Shown one piece after another: positions 47,036 to 55,005 of a stretch of DNA of 64,000 nucleotides (within the stretch, counting starts at the first letter, position 1; each line of letters begins with the position of its first letter). A program made the translations under genes and the position numbers. Below the pieces are notes generated by a model. It ran no database searches and was not told where the DNA came from. It saw only the letters and a program-made list of their open reading frames with translations. The DNA is from Actinomyces oris (GTDB lineage: Bacteria > Actinomycetota > Actinomycetes > Actinomycetales > Actinomycetaceae): positions 248,001 through 312,000 of the forward strand of contig NZ_VICC01000006.1 of NCBI RefSeq assembly GCF_006546825.1, read 5' to 3'.

Positions 47036-48019
47036 ATGCCCCTCTCGCGCCGCCACCTGCTCGCCAGTGGTCTCGTCCTGAGCGGAACCGGCGTGCTCGC
47101 CGCCTGCTCCTCACAGTCAAGCAGCCCACTGACGATCGGCCTGACCTACACGCCCAACATCCAGTTCGCCCCCATCTACATGGCCAAAAAGAACAGCAAG
47201 TACGCCTCCGGGGTGAGCCTGCGTCATCACGGGGCCCAGGAGGGGCTCTTCGATGCTCTTCTGAGCGGAAAGGAGCAGCTTGTCGTGGCGGGAGCCGATG
47301 AGGCCGTCGTCGCCGCCTCCAACGGGTCTGATCTTGTCGTCGTCGGCGGCTACTACCAGTCCTATCCGGCCTGCCTCATCGTGCCGGAGAGCTCGCCAAT
47401 CAAGACACCCGCGGACCTCAAGGGCAAGACCGTCGGCACGCCGGGACGCAAGGGGGAGACCTGGTACGCCCTCCAACTGGCCATGGACACCGCCTCCCTG
47501 AGCGAGTCCGACCTGACGATCCAGGACATCGGCTACACCCAGCAGGCTGCGCTCGTGGGTGGCAAGGTTGACGCCGTCGTCGGCTTCTCCAACAACGACG
47601 CCGTGCAGATCAAGCAGGCCGGCACCGCGGTGCGCACGATCCAGCCGTCCGAGTCGATCCCCCTCATCGGCGTCTCCCTGGTGACGACCCGCAAGCTGTT
47701 GGACTCCAGGCGTGAGGACCTTCAGGCGGCGGTCAAGGCCTCAGTGGAGGGCATGACCGCGTTCGTCAAGGATCCTGACGCCGCGGTCGAGGCGACCAAG
47801 GAGTACGTGCAGGACCTGGTTGACTCCACTCAGGCCGCCAACGCCCGCGAGGTCGCCGTGGCCACGGGCAAGCTGGTCAGCGGGGAGGGCAAGGCGGCCG
47901 TCGGCTCAGTGCGGGTCGACGACTTCACACCGATGATCGAGTTCCTCGCCTCCCACAAGATCCTGGGCGACAAGAAGACACCCAAGGCCGCCGACATCTG
48001 CGAGCCCCTGGGGCAGTAG
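47036..48019 (+). CDS. Substrate-binding lipoprotein, NMT1/THI5-like (RibY-like)
   Basis: 327 residues from ATG 47036 (AGGA seven bases upstream). The upstream open frame lies inside the permease gene. The signal SRRHLLASGLVLSGTGVLAAC ends in a lipobox with Cys at about residue 22, preceded by twin arginines. The mature part is an NMT1-type periplasmic-binding fold: LTIGLTYTPNIQFAPIYMAKK, the loop near GKTVGTPGRKGETWYAL and the hinge region VDAVVGFSNNDAVQIKQAG. Family members bind thiamine precursors, sulfonates or riboflavin. The FMN riboswitch upstream points to riboflavin or a flavin precursor. Confidence 0.87.
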   Translation: MPLSRRHLLASGLVLSGTGVLAACSSQSSSPLTIGLTYTPNIQFAPIYMAKKNSKYASGVSLRHHGAQEGLFDALLSGKEQLVVAGADEAVVAASNGSDLVVVGGYYQSYPACLIVPESSPIKTPADLKGKTVGTPGRKGETWYALQLAMDTASLSESDLTIQDIGYTQQAALVGGKVDAVVGFSNNDAVQIKQAGTAVRTIQPSESIPLIGVSLVTTRKLLDSRREDLQAAVKASVEGMTAFVKDPDAAVEATKEYVQDLVDSTQAANAREVAVATGKLVSGEGKAAVGSVRVDDFTPMIEFLASHKILGDKKTPKAADICEPLGQ

Positions 48020-48075
48020 AGCGCAGGGGAGTGGGCCAGGGCGTCCGCCCCGGAAACGTCACCGGGGTAAGGCGT

Positions 48076-48921
48076 CTACAGCCGACAGGCCAGCAGCGAG
48101 GAGACGAGGATGGCGCGCGCCCCGACCTCGTAGAGCTCGTCCATGACCCGGTTCATGTCGGCTCGCGGGACCATGGCACGCACCGCCACCCAGTCGGGGT
48201 TCTGCAGCGGGGAAACGGTGGGGGACTCGATGCCCGGGGTGAGGGCTGTCGCCAGGTGCAGCTTGTTCATGGGGATGTCGTAGTCGACGAGCACGTAGGC
48301 GCGGGCACGCAGTACCCCTTCCAGCCGCCGCACGAGCGTGGCCAGCCCGGGCTCTGCGCGGAACTGCTCGGTGGTGATGAGCACGGCCTCGCTGACAAGG
48401 ATCGGATCCCCGAAGGTTTCCAGGCCGGCGGCCCGCAGCGTCGTGCCGGTCTCGACGACGTCGGCGATGAGGTCGGCCACGCCCAGCTGGACGGAGGACT
48501 CCACAGCGCCGTCGAGGTGAACGGTCTGGGCATCCACACCTCGAGCAGCCAGGTAGCTGCGCACCAGGACGTCGTAGGAGGTGGCCACCCGGCGCCCGGC
48601 GACGTCGGCCAGGGAGCTCATCGTGCCCTTGGGGGCGGCGAAGCGGAAGGTGGAGCGGGCGAAACCCAGAGGCAGGTGCTCGACGGCATCGACCCCGGAG
48701 TCCAGGAGCAGGTCGCGGCCGGTGATGCCGGCGTGGACGGTGCCCTGGCCGACATAGACGGCGATGTCGCGTGGCCGCAGGAAGAACAGCTCGACGTCGT
48801 TGGCCTCGTCGACGAGCACGAGCTCACGGCCGGTACGGCGGGTGCGGTAGCCCGCCTCGGAGAGCATGGTGATGGCGGGGTCGGACAAGGAGCCCTTGTT
48901 CGGGACAGCGATACGCAGCAC
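48076..48921 (-). CDS. hisG: ATP phosphoribosyltransferase, long form
   Basis: 281 residues. It catalyses the first and feedback-controlled step of histidine synthesis, ATP plus PRPP to phosphoribosyl-ATP. The start [25 protein letters not shown], the substrate region [24 protein letters not shown] and the PRPP-binding [15 protein letters not shown] are all present. The last 75 residues form the regulatory ACT-like domain of long HisG, so no HisZ is needed. It lies 55 bases downstream of hisE on the same strand. The remaining his genes are elsewhere. Confidence 0.96.
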   Translation of the reverse strand: MLRIAVPNKGSLSDPAITMLSEAGYRTRRTGRELVLVDEANDVELFFLRPRDIAVYVGQGTVHAGITGRDLLLDSGVDAVEHLPLGFARSTFRFAAPKGTMSSLADVAGRRVATSYDVLVRSYLAARGVDAQTVHLDGAVESSVQLGVADLIADVVETGTTLRAAGLETFGDPILVSEAVLITTEQFRAEPGLATLVRRLEGVLRARAYVLVDYDIPMNKLHLATALTPGIESPTVSPLQNPDWVAVRAMVPRADMNRVMDELYEVGARAILVSSLLACRL

Positions 48922-48976
48922 GGCGGTTCCTGATCTGTGGTGGGGGAGTCGAGTAGGAGGCGTGAGGGGGCGGGGA

Positions 48977-49240
48977 CTACAGGTAGCGGTAGACGTCCTG
49001 AAGGCTGTAGCCCTTGGCGACCATCATGACCTGGGCGTGGTAGAGCAGCTGGCTGATCTCCTCGCAGGCGGCCTCATCGGACTCGTGCTCGCAGGCCATC
49101 CAGGCCTCGGCGGCCTCCTCCACGAGCTTCTTGCCGATGAAGTGGACTCCGCGGTCCAGTTCCTCCACGGTCCCGGAGCCCTCGGGGCGGGTGGCCGCCT
49201 TGTGCTGCAGCTCGTCGAAAAGGTCCTCAAAGGTCTTCAT
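48977..49240 (-). CDS. hisE: Phosphoribosyl-ATP pyrophosphatase
   Basis: 87 residues. It performs the second histidine step, removing pyrophosphate from phosphoribosyl-ATP. It is an all-alpha NTP pyrophosphohydrolase with the metal-binding EExxE-type pattern in [32 protein letters not shown]. In actinobacteria hisE and hisG are commonly paired, as here. There is no Shine-Dalgarno; TAGCCT lies six bases before the ATG, so the message is probably leaderless. Confidence 0.95.
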   Translation of the reverse strand: MKTFEDLFDELQHKAATRPEGSGTVEELDRGVHFIGKKLVEEAAEAWMACEHESDEAACEEISQLLYHAQVMMVAKGYSLQDVYRYL

Positions 49241-49246
49241 GGGCCT

Positions 49247-49252
49247 AGGCTA
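49247..49252 (-). promoter_or_regulatory. Leaderless-type -10 box (TAGCCT) of hisE
   Basis: On the minus strand TAGCCT is followed by six bases and the hisE ATG. The same layout is seen at metK, fmt, pafB and the helicase gene. Confidence 0.6.
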
Positions 49253-49697
49253 TCGGAAAGCCGGTGAGACACTGACCGACCGTTGTCCCATGACCTCGGT
49301 AGAACCGGGCCGGCTCGCAGCGCTCGGTGCCGGTGACGCAGGCAGCCATCTCCGAGTGACGTTTTGCCCCGAGGCGACGGCAGGCCTCTATGGCCGCAGA
49401 GACCAGCTGCCGCAGATTGATTCAATCCCGGATGGAGGCGTCTCTGGCTGCCCGGGGCGGCTGACCTCATCGCCACCGGCCAGATGCTCGGGATGAGCCC
49501 GACGATCGGCAACTACGCGAAGTCTGCTGCCCCTTGTGAGGGGCTTGAGGCCGTCCCACCCTGAGGTTTTCCACAGGGTGTCCTTGGGGGCTGGTGTGGG
49601 GGTGTTGGGGCGGGTAGTGTCAATACACCGTCTGGACGGGCAGTGTCGCCCGACCTGGCGGGGTACGAGTTGTTTCGGTGGCGAGGAGGCTTCCGTG
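49253..49697. other. Gene-free region between hisE and the lipoprotein gene
   Basis: About 450 bp. Two hairpins are visible: GCCCCT-TGTG-AGGGGC at 49529-49544 and CACCCTG-N10-CAGGGTG at 49557-49580. In the plus frame around 49459-49520 there is a short open stretch (ADLIATGQMLGMSPTIGNYAK) that reads like the remnant of a coding sequence, though I recognise no family. From 49590 the plus strand is strikingly G/T-rich up to the lipoprotein ribosome-binding site at 49683-49689. No RNA gene was recognised. Confidence 0.4.
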
Positions 49698-50591
49698 ATG
49701 AGTGCGTCCCTACGATCTGCTGCGCCCGTGGGTACGCGGCAGCCAGTTCCCGGTCCGGGCCGGTGGAGAGTGTCGCAGCGGGGCACTGGTACGCATGGCA
49801 ATGGCGGCCACCTGAACTGTCATGGCGTCAGTGAGTCTGCGGAGCGGGCCCGGATGGCGGTCGGGCCGGAGTGGTTGAGCAGGCCGGTGCTGTTGGGGCG
49901 CGGTCGGCGGCCAGGGGCTCGTCTTGGGCGTTGGAGGGGTGTGGCCGGACTGGCGGTGGTGTGTGTGCTGGCGCTGGGGGTGGCGGCCTGCTCGGTGAGG
50001 GACGCCAAGGCTGAGGCCAGCGCGAGCGCCAGTGCCAGCGCGTCGGCGGCTATTGCTCGGGCCGAGAAGGGCATTGCGGATGCCAACGCCAGTGCGACCG
50101 CTTCGCGCGAAGCCGCCCTGACTCCTGAGCTGCGCGCCAAGCGCGACGCGGCCCTGTCCGAGCCCGCACCGGCCAAGCCCCCGCAGCTGAACGAGGAGAG
50201 CGCTGAGGGCGCAGCAGCCAGCGTCGGCTACTTCCTCGACCTCTACCGCTACGCCTTCATGACCGGGAAAACCAAAGAGGTTGACTCCATGAGCGAGAAC
50301 GGATGCGTCTTCTGTAAATCAGTGATCGACCGAGCAAATCAACTACACAAAGATGGAGGATGGGCTGATAAGTGGGACCAAGACATCACGAACGTCAGGT
50401 ACTACGACAAACTCGAAGGATATGATTACAGTCGAATCGAGGCAACCATAAACTACGGAGAAATGACCTCTTATTCTGGGGGAAGTTGGGAAAAGAGTGT
50501 TGCACCTCCCACCGAAGGACAGAAAGTGCGTTTCGCCATTAGGTACGTCAACGGGGGCTGGGCGATCCGGGAAGGTGAAGTACTGCAATGA
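49698..50591 (+). CDS. Lipoprotein with DUF6318-like C-terminal domain
   Basis: 297 residues if started at ATG 49698, eight bases after GAGGAGG. This leaves about 75 residues before the hydrophobic segment, long for a lipoprotein, so ATG 49852 (MAVGPEWL) is an alternative. The signal VAGLAVVCVLALGVAAC ends in a lipobox. An Ala/Ser repeat stalk (ASASASASASAA) and coiled helix follow, then a globular domain with YFLDLYRYAFMTGKTKEVDSM, NGCVFCKS (possible disulfide) and KVRFAIRYVNGGWAIREGEV, which resembles the DUF6318 family of Actinomyces. The function is unknown. It overlaps the next gene by ATGA. Base composition drops sharply from about 50270. Confidence 0.75.
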   Translation: MSASLRSAAPVGTRQPVPGPGRWRVSQRGTGTHGNGGHLNCHGVSESAERARMAVGPEWLSRPVLLGRGRRPGARLGRWRGVAGLAVVCVLALGVAACSVRDAKAEASASASASASAAIARAEKGIADANASATASREAALTPELRAKRDAALSEPAPAKPPQLNEESAEGAAASVGYFLDLYRYAFMTGKTKEVDSMSENGCVFCKSVIDRANQLHKDGGWADKWDQDITNVRYYDKLEGYDYSRIEATINYGEMTSYSGGSWEKSVAPPTEGQKVRFAIRYVNGGWAIREGEVLQ

Positions 50592-51454
50592 ACCATACAC
50601 CTTCCTCTATTGCCGCCTATCTGATCTTATCGTTGACATTATTTGTTTCGGTCGAGGCTGCCGCTCTCGGCATTGGTTGCGACAATGAGGGAAATAGTAA
50701 AGACTCTTCGGGAACTAATATTCAGTTAGGTGCAAACAACTCGGGTGACTCGACTCAGTTTACCGGAGATAAGCAGGTAACCATCGAATCCCCATCGTCA
50801 GGAGAAGGAGACCCTTCATCCAGTTCTCCAACCGTTCAGGCTTCGGATCCGTCGATGTGGGAGGAGCAGTCGCATCGGGAGTGCTCGCCGGAGAAGGACG
50901 CCTACGGGCTGGACAAGTACAAGTGCAACCTGGCCACCCTCAACCGCCCCGGCGGGCCCGACCAACCCACCAACACTGACAGTGGTGGCCGTACGGTCAC
51001 GGTCACCACCCGCCAGGCCGCCACCCTGATCGCCTCGGGCTCGGGCATCACCCGCCAGCCACCAGGCCCCAAGGTCATCATCTCCAAGGCCTTCATCGTC
51101 TACACCAACCCCAGCCCCCAGCACCAGACCACCACCATCCTGGGCACCTCCATCGAGGTGGAGTTCACACCCACCTCCTACACCTGGGGCTGGGGAGACG
51201 GCACCACCACAACCACCACCGACCCCGGCGCCCCCTACCCCCACCAGACCGTCACCCACCACTACCAGCACACCGCCACCGGCGTCACCACCACCCTGAC
51301 CACCACCTGGACCACCAGGTACCGCCCCACCGGCGAGGACCAGTGGCGACCCATCGAAGGCACCATCACCACCACCGAGACCTCCACCCCCTACGACCTG
51401 GTCCGCATTGTCACCTACCTCACCGACGACGCAGAAGAAGCCCAAGGCCACTAA
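50588..51454 (+). CDS. Secreted protein with PKD-like domain
   Basis: 288 residues. The N-terminal hydrophobic segment (AAYLILSLTLFVSVEAAALG) is a signal peptide or anchor, followed by a Ser/Gly/Asn-rich region to about residue 80. The remainder is Thr/Pro-rich with a PKD-type core (YTWGWGDGTTTTTT, PHQTVTHHYQHTATG). PKD domains are beta-sandwiches found in surface proteins that bind glycans or proteins. It overlaps the lipoprotein gene by ATGA, so the two are coexpressed and probably interact at the cell surface. The first 240 bases are AT-rich, the rest GC-rich with very few G on the plus strand, a sharp mosaic boundary at about 50830. No LPXTG motif is present. Confidence 0.75.
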   Translation: MNHTPSSIAAYLILSLTLFVSVEAAALGIGCDNEGNSKDSSGTNIQLGANNSGDSTQFTGDKQVTIESPSSGEGDPSSSSPTVQASDPSMWEEQSHRECSPEKDAYGLDKYKCNLATLNRPGGPDQPTNTDSGGRTVTVTTRQAATLIASGSGITRQPPGPKVIISKAFIVYTNPSPQHQTTTILGTSIEVEFTPTSYTWGWGDGTTTTTTDPGAPYPHQTVTHHYQHTATGVTTTLTTTWTTRYRPTGEDQWRPIEGTITTTETSTPYDLVRIVTYLTDDAEEAQGH

Positions 51455-51508
51455 CCCCCACACCCAGCACACGCGGCCGCACCCCAGACCACCAGCTCGG
51501 CCGGCGAA

Positions 51509-51646
51509 CGGTGTCACGAACGGCGACTTTTAAGAACACGCTTGGTCGATGACCGTCGAGCCCTGACACGTATGCACAGGCCAGAGCCCTACAGGCCCAG
51601 GCACGCCAGCCGACGGACACCCTAAAAGTCGCCATCCGTGACACCG
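51509..51646. mobile_element. 138-bp element with 24-bp inverted ends (MITE-like)
   Basis: The left end 51509-51532 starts CGGTGTCACG and ends GGCGACTTTTA. The right end 51623-51646 is its reverse complement with 2 mismatches in 24. The 90-bp interior has no ORF with a start signal. The ends are long and near-perfect, as in MITEs or the remnants of an insertion sequence, but no target-site duplication is evident. It lies between the convergent PKD gene and ABC permease gene, so a role as a large bidirectional terminator stem is an alternative. Confidence 0.6.
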
Positions 51647-51677
51647 AGGGCGCACGGCACACCGACAACACCCCCAC

Positions 51678-53363
51678 TCAGTCCCGGATGGCGGCGCGCC
51701 GGGCACCTAGGGCCGCTGTCCCCATCGCCACCGATCCGATGAGCAGGCTGAGGACGACGATCATCAGCCAACGCTCGGGAAACTGGTGAGCGATACTCAT
51801 CCAGCCCCAAGGGGCCAGCCGCCACAGCCAGGTGGCCGCCAAGACCTCGTTACCGCCGATGAGCAGCCCCATGATGACAAGGATGATGTTGAGGACGATC
51901 GCCACGACGATCCGGGTGCTCAGAGCCACCGCCAGGCTGACGGCCGCGATCATGAAGGCAACGGCCGGCATCACCATGAACCCGTAGACCGGGCCGGTCA
52001 CCGCCGGCAGGGTCGGGTCGGTGCGGGTCAATGTGTCGCCCAGGACCGTCATGCCCCAGGAGGCGCCCAGGACCGGGATGAGGAAGAACCCACTCAGGAC
52101 CGCAACTGAGGTCAGGATGGCCCCGGCACCTCGGCGGGTGATGAGCGCACGCCAGGCAGGTTGGAGACGTCCCCACACCGTGATGCCGACGAGGGCTGCG
52201 GCAACCGGCACTCCCATGAGCTCGAGGAAGCTCTGCCCGTACCCGGGTGGGTACACGATGTGGAGGATCCCCAGGAAGGCAAGCAGCAGGACCGCCAGGA
52301 CCACCCACACGATCCAGGGCAGAACGCCGGCCATCGCCAGGACGGCACTGCGCGGCCCGGGAACATGGGCCATACGGGTGGTGGGCGTGGCTCGACGAAT
52401 CGGGATGCTTCGGGGTCGCGCGCCTGGGGCCTGCTCCGGTGACTGCACCGAGACGGTCTCCGACTGATCGTCAGCGGCATCCCTTCCGCCAGGAAGCAGC
52501 CGGCTGAGTCGGGAAACCGACGACGCCGAGGACCCGGTACCACCGGAAGCCCCGCAGAGTACGGCCAGTCCGACGCCGGCCAGGGTCAGGCCGATCGTCA
52601 GCAAGAACCCGGGCAGGAGCGGGTAGCCCCACACCGGCGAGTCCGCCTCGAGCAGCACGCTGCTGCCGTGAACGCCCAGCAGGGGCAACGGGACCCTCGC
52701 CGTCCAGGCCCACGGGAGCATCCACCAGTTGCTCCGCTCGGCCTGGACCACGCCCGCCACGGACCAGACGAAGCCGAGGACAGGGGCGACCCCTACGGAA
52801 ACAACTCGCAGCACATGGAAGGCTGCCATGCCCCAGGCGCAGGCGCCAGTGACGACGATCCACATGTAGGTGGCGAACAGCAGGTACCGGTCCCAAGGCC
52901 CCCAGCCGTTGCCGACGATGAGGGCGTGCCCCACCACCGGGGCGACCAGCGCCACCTGGCAGGCAAGCGCGGACAGGCTCAGGACCACGAGGCGGGCACC
53001 CGCCACCCGGCGCGGCGCGACGGCGCGCCATGCCGTCCCACCCTGACGCCACCGCTGCTCACGCCACTGGGCCATCGCCCCGGTCAGCAGCCCCAGAGGC
53101 ACGGCGAAGCCCCCGGCATACATGTGCATCCACGCCAGGGCATTGCCGTTCCACTGGAGCTCCGTGACCACTCCTGAGGAGATTGAGGCGTTCGCCAGGA
53201 TGATGGTGTGAACGGTGAAGATGAGAGTCGCCCCGATCACGCCCCAGGTGAAGGTGCGCCGACTGCGGGTGAACTCAGCGCGCACCAGGTCCCACAGGCC
53301 TACTCTCACCTTTGCCGTCCCCTGTGCCTTCACCCGGGTCTGCGGCTGCACAACGGTGCTCAT
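51678..53363 (-). CDS. ABC-2 type transporter permease
   Basis: 561 residues, long for a single ABC-2 permease. About twelve hydrophobic segments fall into two halves separated by a polar stretch near residues 290-345 (SSASSVSRLSRLLPGGRDAADD and following), so it looks like two six-segment permeases fused. The start LWDLVRAEFTRSRRTFTWGVIGATLIF resembles lantibiotic-immunity and BcrB-type permeases. It overlaps the ATPase gene by ATGA and is encoded with a two-component system, the usual setting of peptide-antibiotic sensing and export modules. The substrate is unknown. Confidence 0.85.
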   Translation of the reverse strand: MSTVVQPQTRVKAQGTAKVRVGLWDLVRAEFTRSRRTFTWGVIGATLIFTVHTIILANASISSGVVTELQWNGNALAWMHMYAGGFAVPLGLLTGAMAQWREQRWRQGGTAWRAVAPRRVAGARLVVLSLSALACQVALVAPVVGHALIVGNGWGPWDRYLLFATYMWIVVTGACAWGMAAFHVLRVVSVGVAPVLGFVWSVAGVVQAERSNWWMLPWAWTARVPLPLLGVHGSSVLLEADSPVWGYPLLPGFLLTIGLTLAGVGLAVLCGASGGTGSSASSVSRLSRLLPGGRDAADDQSETVSVQSPEQAPGARPRSIPIRRATPTTRMAHVPGPRSAVLAMAGVLPWIVWVVLAVLLLAFLGILHIVYPPGYGQSFLELMGVPVAAALVGITVWGRLQPAWRALITRRGAGAILTSVAVLSGFFLIPVLGASWGMTVLGDTLTRTDPTLPAVTGPVYGFMVMPAVAFMIAAVSLAVALSTRIVVAIVLNIILVIMGLLIGGNEVLAATWLWRLAPWGWMSIAHQFPERWLMIVVLSLLIGSVAMGTAALGARRAAIRD

Positions 53364-54151
53364 GCGCGCACCTCCGTCCCGGCGGGGCGTCCGCTTCCGG
53401 TGACTGCCGCTAGGAATGCCGCCTCCATGGCCCGTTCGTCGTCGGCGTCGGCGAAGTCGGCCAGCGGCCCCTCGTAGACGAGGCGCCCGGTCGCCAGGAC
53501 CCCGATGTCGTCACTCATGCGGGCGATCTCCCCGAGCTGGTGGCTGGAGACGACGACGGTGCGTCCCTCGTCGGCCAGGTTCCGTACGAGATCGCGCAGC
53601 TCGATGATGCCCTGAGGATCCAGTCCGTTCTGGGGCTCGTCGAGGATGAGGACCTCCGGGTCGGTCAGAAGTGCCATAGCCAGGGACAGGCGCACCTTCA
53701 TGCCCGTGGAGAAGGAGCCGGCACGCTTTCTGCCGACTCCAGCCAGCCCGACACGCTCCAGGAGCGGGGCGATGGCCTGCGGCGAGGTACCGGTCAGACG
53801 GCAGTGGACGAGCAGGTTGCGTCGCGCGGACAGCTGGGGAAAAAGGGCGGGGCCGTTAATGGAGGCCCCCACCTGGGCCAGGCTGCGACGGGAGAAGGGA
53901 GCCCCCTGGATTTCCACACGCCCGGCGTCGGGTGTGAGCAGCCCCAGGGCGATGTTGAAGGCGGTCGACTTGCCCGCCCCGTTGAGACCGAGCAGCCCGT
54001 AGACACGGCCGGGATAGGCCGACAGGTCCAGATCGGTGAGGACCTTCTGGCGACCAAATGACTTGGAAATCCCGGCGAGCCTGAGACCGGGCGTCAGGCC
54101 GACGGCGTGGGTGGGGGAGGGGGGAAGTGATGATATTGCGGTGGCTGTCAT
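53360..54151 (-). CDS. ABC transporter ATP-binding protein
   Basis: 263 residues. It has Walker A GLNGAGKSTAF, a Q-loop region GAPFSRRSLAQVGASI, signature FSTGMKVRLSLAMALL, Walker B VLILDEPQNGLDPQG and the switch histidine in VVVSSHQLGEIARMSDD. It belongs to the drug/lantibiotic export class (CcmA/BcrA-like). It lies between the response regulator gene and the permease gene, and overlaps the permease by ATGA. Its start is about 98 bases from the response-regulator stop, so it may have its own regulated promoter there. Confidence 0.93.
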   Translation of the reverse strand: MTATAISSLPPSPTHAVGLTPGLRLAGISKSFGRQKVLTDLDLSAYPGRVYGLLGLNGAGKSTAFNIALGLLTPDAGRVEIQGAPFSRRSLAQVGASINGPALFPQLSARRNLLVHCRLTGTSPQAIAPLLERVGLAGVGRKRAGSFSTGMKVRLSLAMALLTDPEVLILDEPQNGLDPQGIIELRDLVRNLADEGRTVVVSSHQLGEIARMSDDIGVLATGRLVYEGPLADFADADDERAMEAAFLAAVTGSGRPAGTEVRA

Positions 54152-54249
54152 GGTTCCATGCTCGTGCGCACCAGTACCTCAACGGATCCCCACCAGGGAT
54201 ACAGTCCGCATCCGCTCCCACACTCCCGTCTCCTCCCTGGGGAGGAGAG

Positions 54250-55005
54250 CTACCGCGGCTGGACGAGTCCCGTGGTCAGGGCGTAAATGACGAGCTCGAC
54301 CCGGTTGTGGCAGCCCGTCTTACCCAGGATCGTCTTGACATGGGACTTGACTGTCGACTCGGCGACATGGAGCCGCTCACCGATACTGGCGTTACTCAAC
54401 CCCTGGCACACCAACGCGAGTACGGCGTCCTCCCGACCGGTGAGCGCCTCGTAGGGACCCGACGGCGCCCCCACAACGGGCACAGCCCCATCGATCGGTG
54501 CCGACGGGGAGGCCAACGACGGCGGGGCACCAGGTCCGGTACCTGCATCAAGATGCGCCAGAACGGTTCCGGTGACGGCCGGATCCAGCCAGGACCCTCC
54601 GCCGGCGACGACGCGGATCGCCTCCAGCAGTGTCGCCGGCTCGGCGTCCTTGAGGAGGAAGCCGTGGGCGCCGGCACCCAGCGAGGCCAGGACGAGCTCC
54701 TCATCATCGAAGGTGGTCAGGACCAGAACCCGCAACGAGGCAGTCGCCGGTGAGGCACGCAGCTCGCGAATGGCACTGACCCCGTCCAGGACCGGCATCC
54801 GCAGATCCATGAGCACAAGGTCGGCCCCTCCGTGGGTACCGGTGGCTCGAGCGGTCAAACCCTCGACGGCCTGACGCCCGTTGACGGCCTCCAGAACCAC
54901 CTCCATGTCGGGCTGTGCGGCCACGAGAGCACTGAAGGCGCTGACCAGCAGCGGCTGATCGTCGACAACAGCCACCCTGATAACACCGGTTGTCCTGGTC
55001 GTCAT
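54250..55005 (-). CDS. NarL/LuxR-family response regulator
   Basis: 251 residues. The receiver domain (about 1-125) starts IRVAVVDDQPLLVSAFSALV with the phosphoacceptor Asp in LVLMDLRMPVLDG and Lys in HGFLLKDAEP. A linker of about 50 residues rich in Pro/Ala (longer than usual) leads to a LuxR-type helix-turn-helix (LTGREDAVLALVCQGLSNASIGERLHVAESTVKSHVKTIL). It overlaps the sensor kinase gene by ATGA. It probably controls the ABC transporter genes that follow. Confidence 0.95.
   Translation of the reverse strand: MTTRTTGVIRVAVVDDQPLLVSAFSALVAAQPDMEVVLEAVNGRQAVEGLTARATGTHGGADLVLMDLRMPVLDGVSAIRELRASPATASLRVLVLTTFDDEELVLASLGAGAHGFLLKDAEPATLLEAIRVVAGGGSWLDPAVTGTVLAHLDAGTGPGAPPSLASPSAPIDGAVPVVGAPSGPYEALTGREDAVLALVCQGLSNASIGERLHVAESTVKSHVKTILGKTGCHNRVELVIYALTTGLVQPR

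Noticed and set aside
50011-50050. Tandem nucleotide repeat or CRISPR-like array in the lipoprotein gene
   Set aside because: It is only a degenerate Ala/Ser codon repeat encoding the stalk, with no spacers and no unit conservation.
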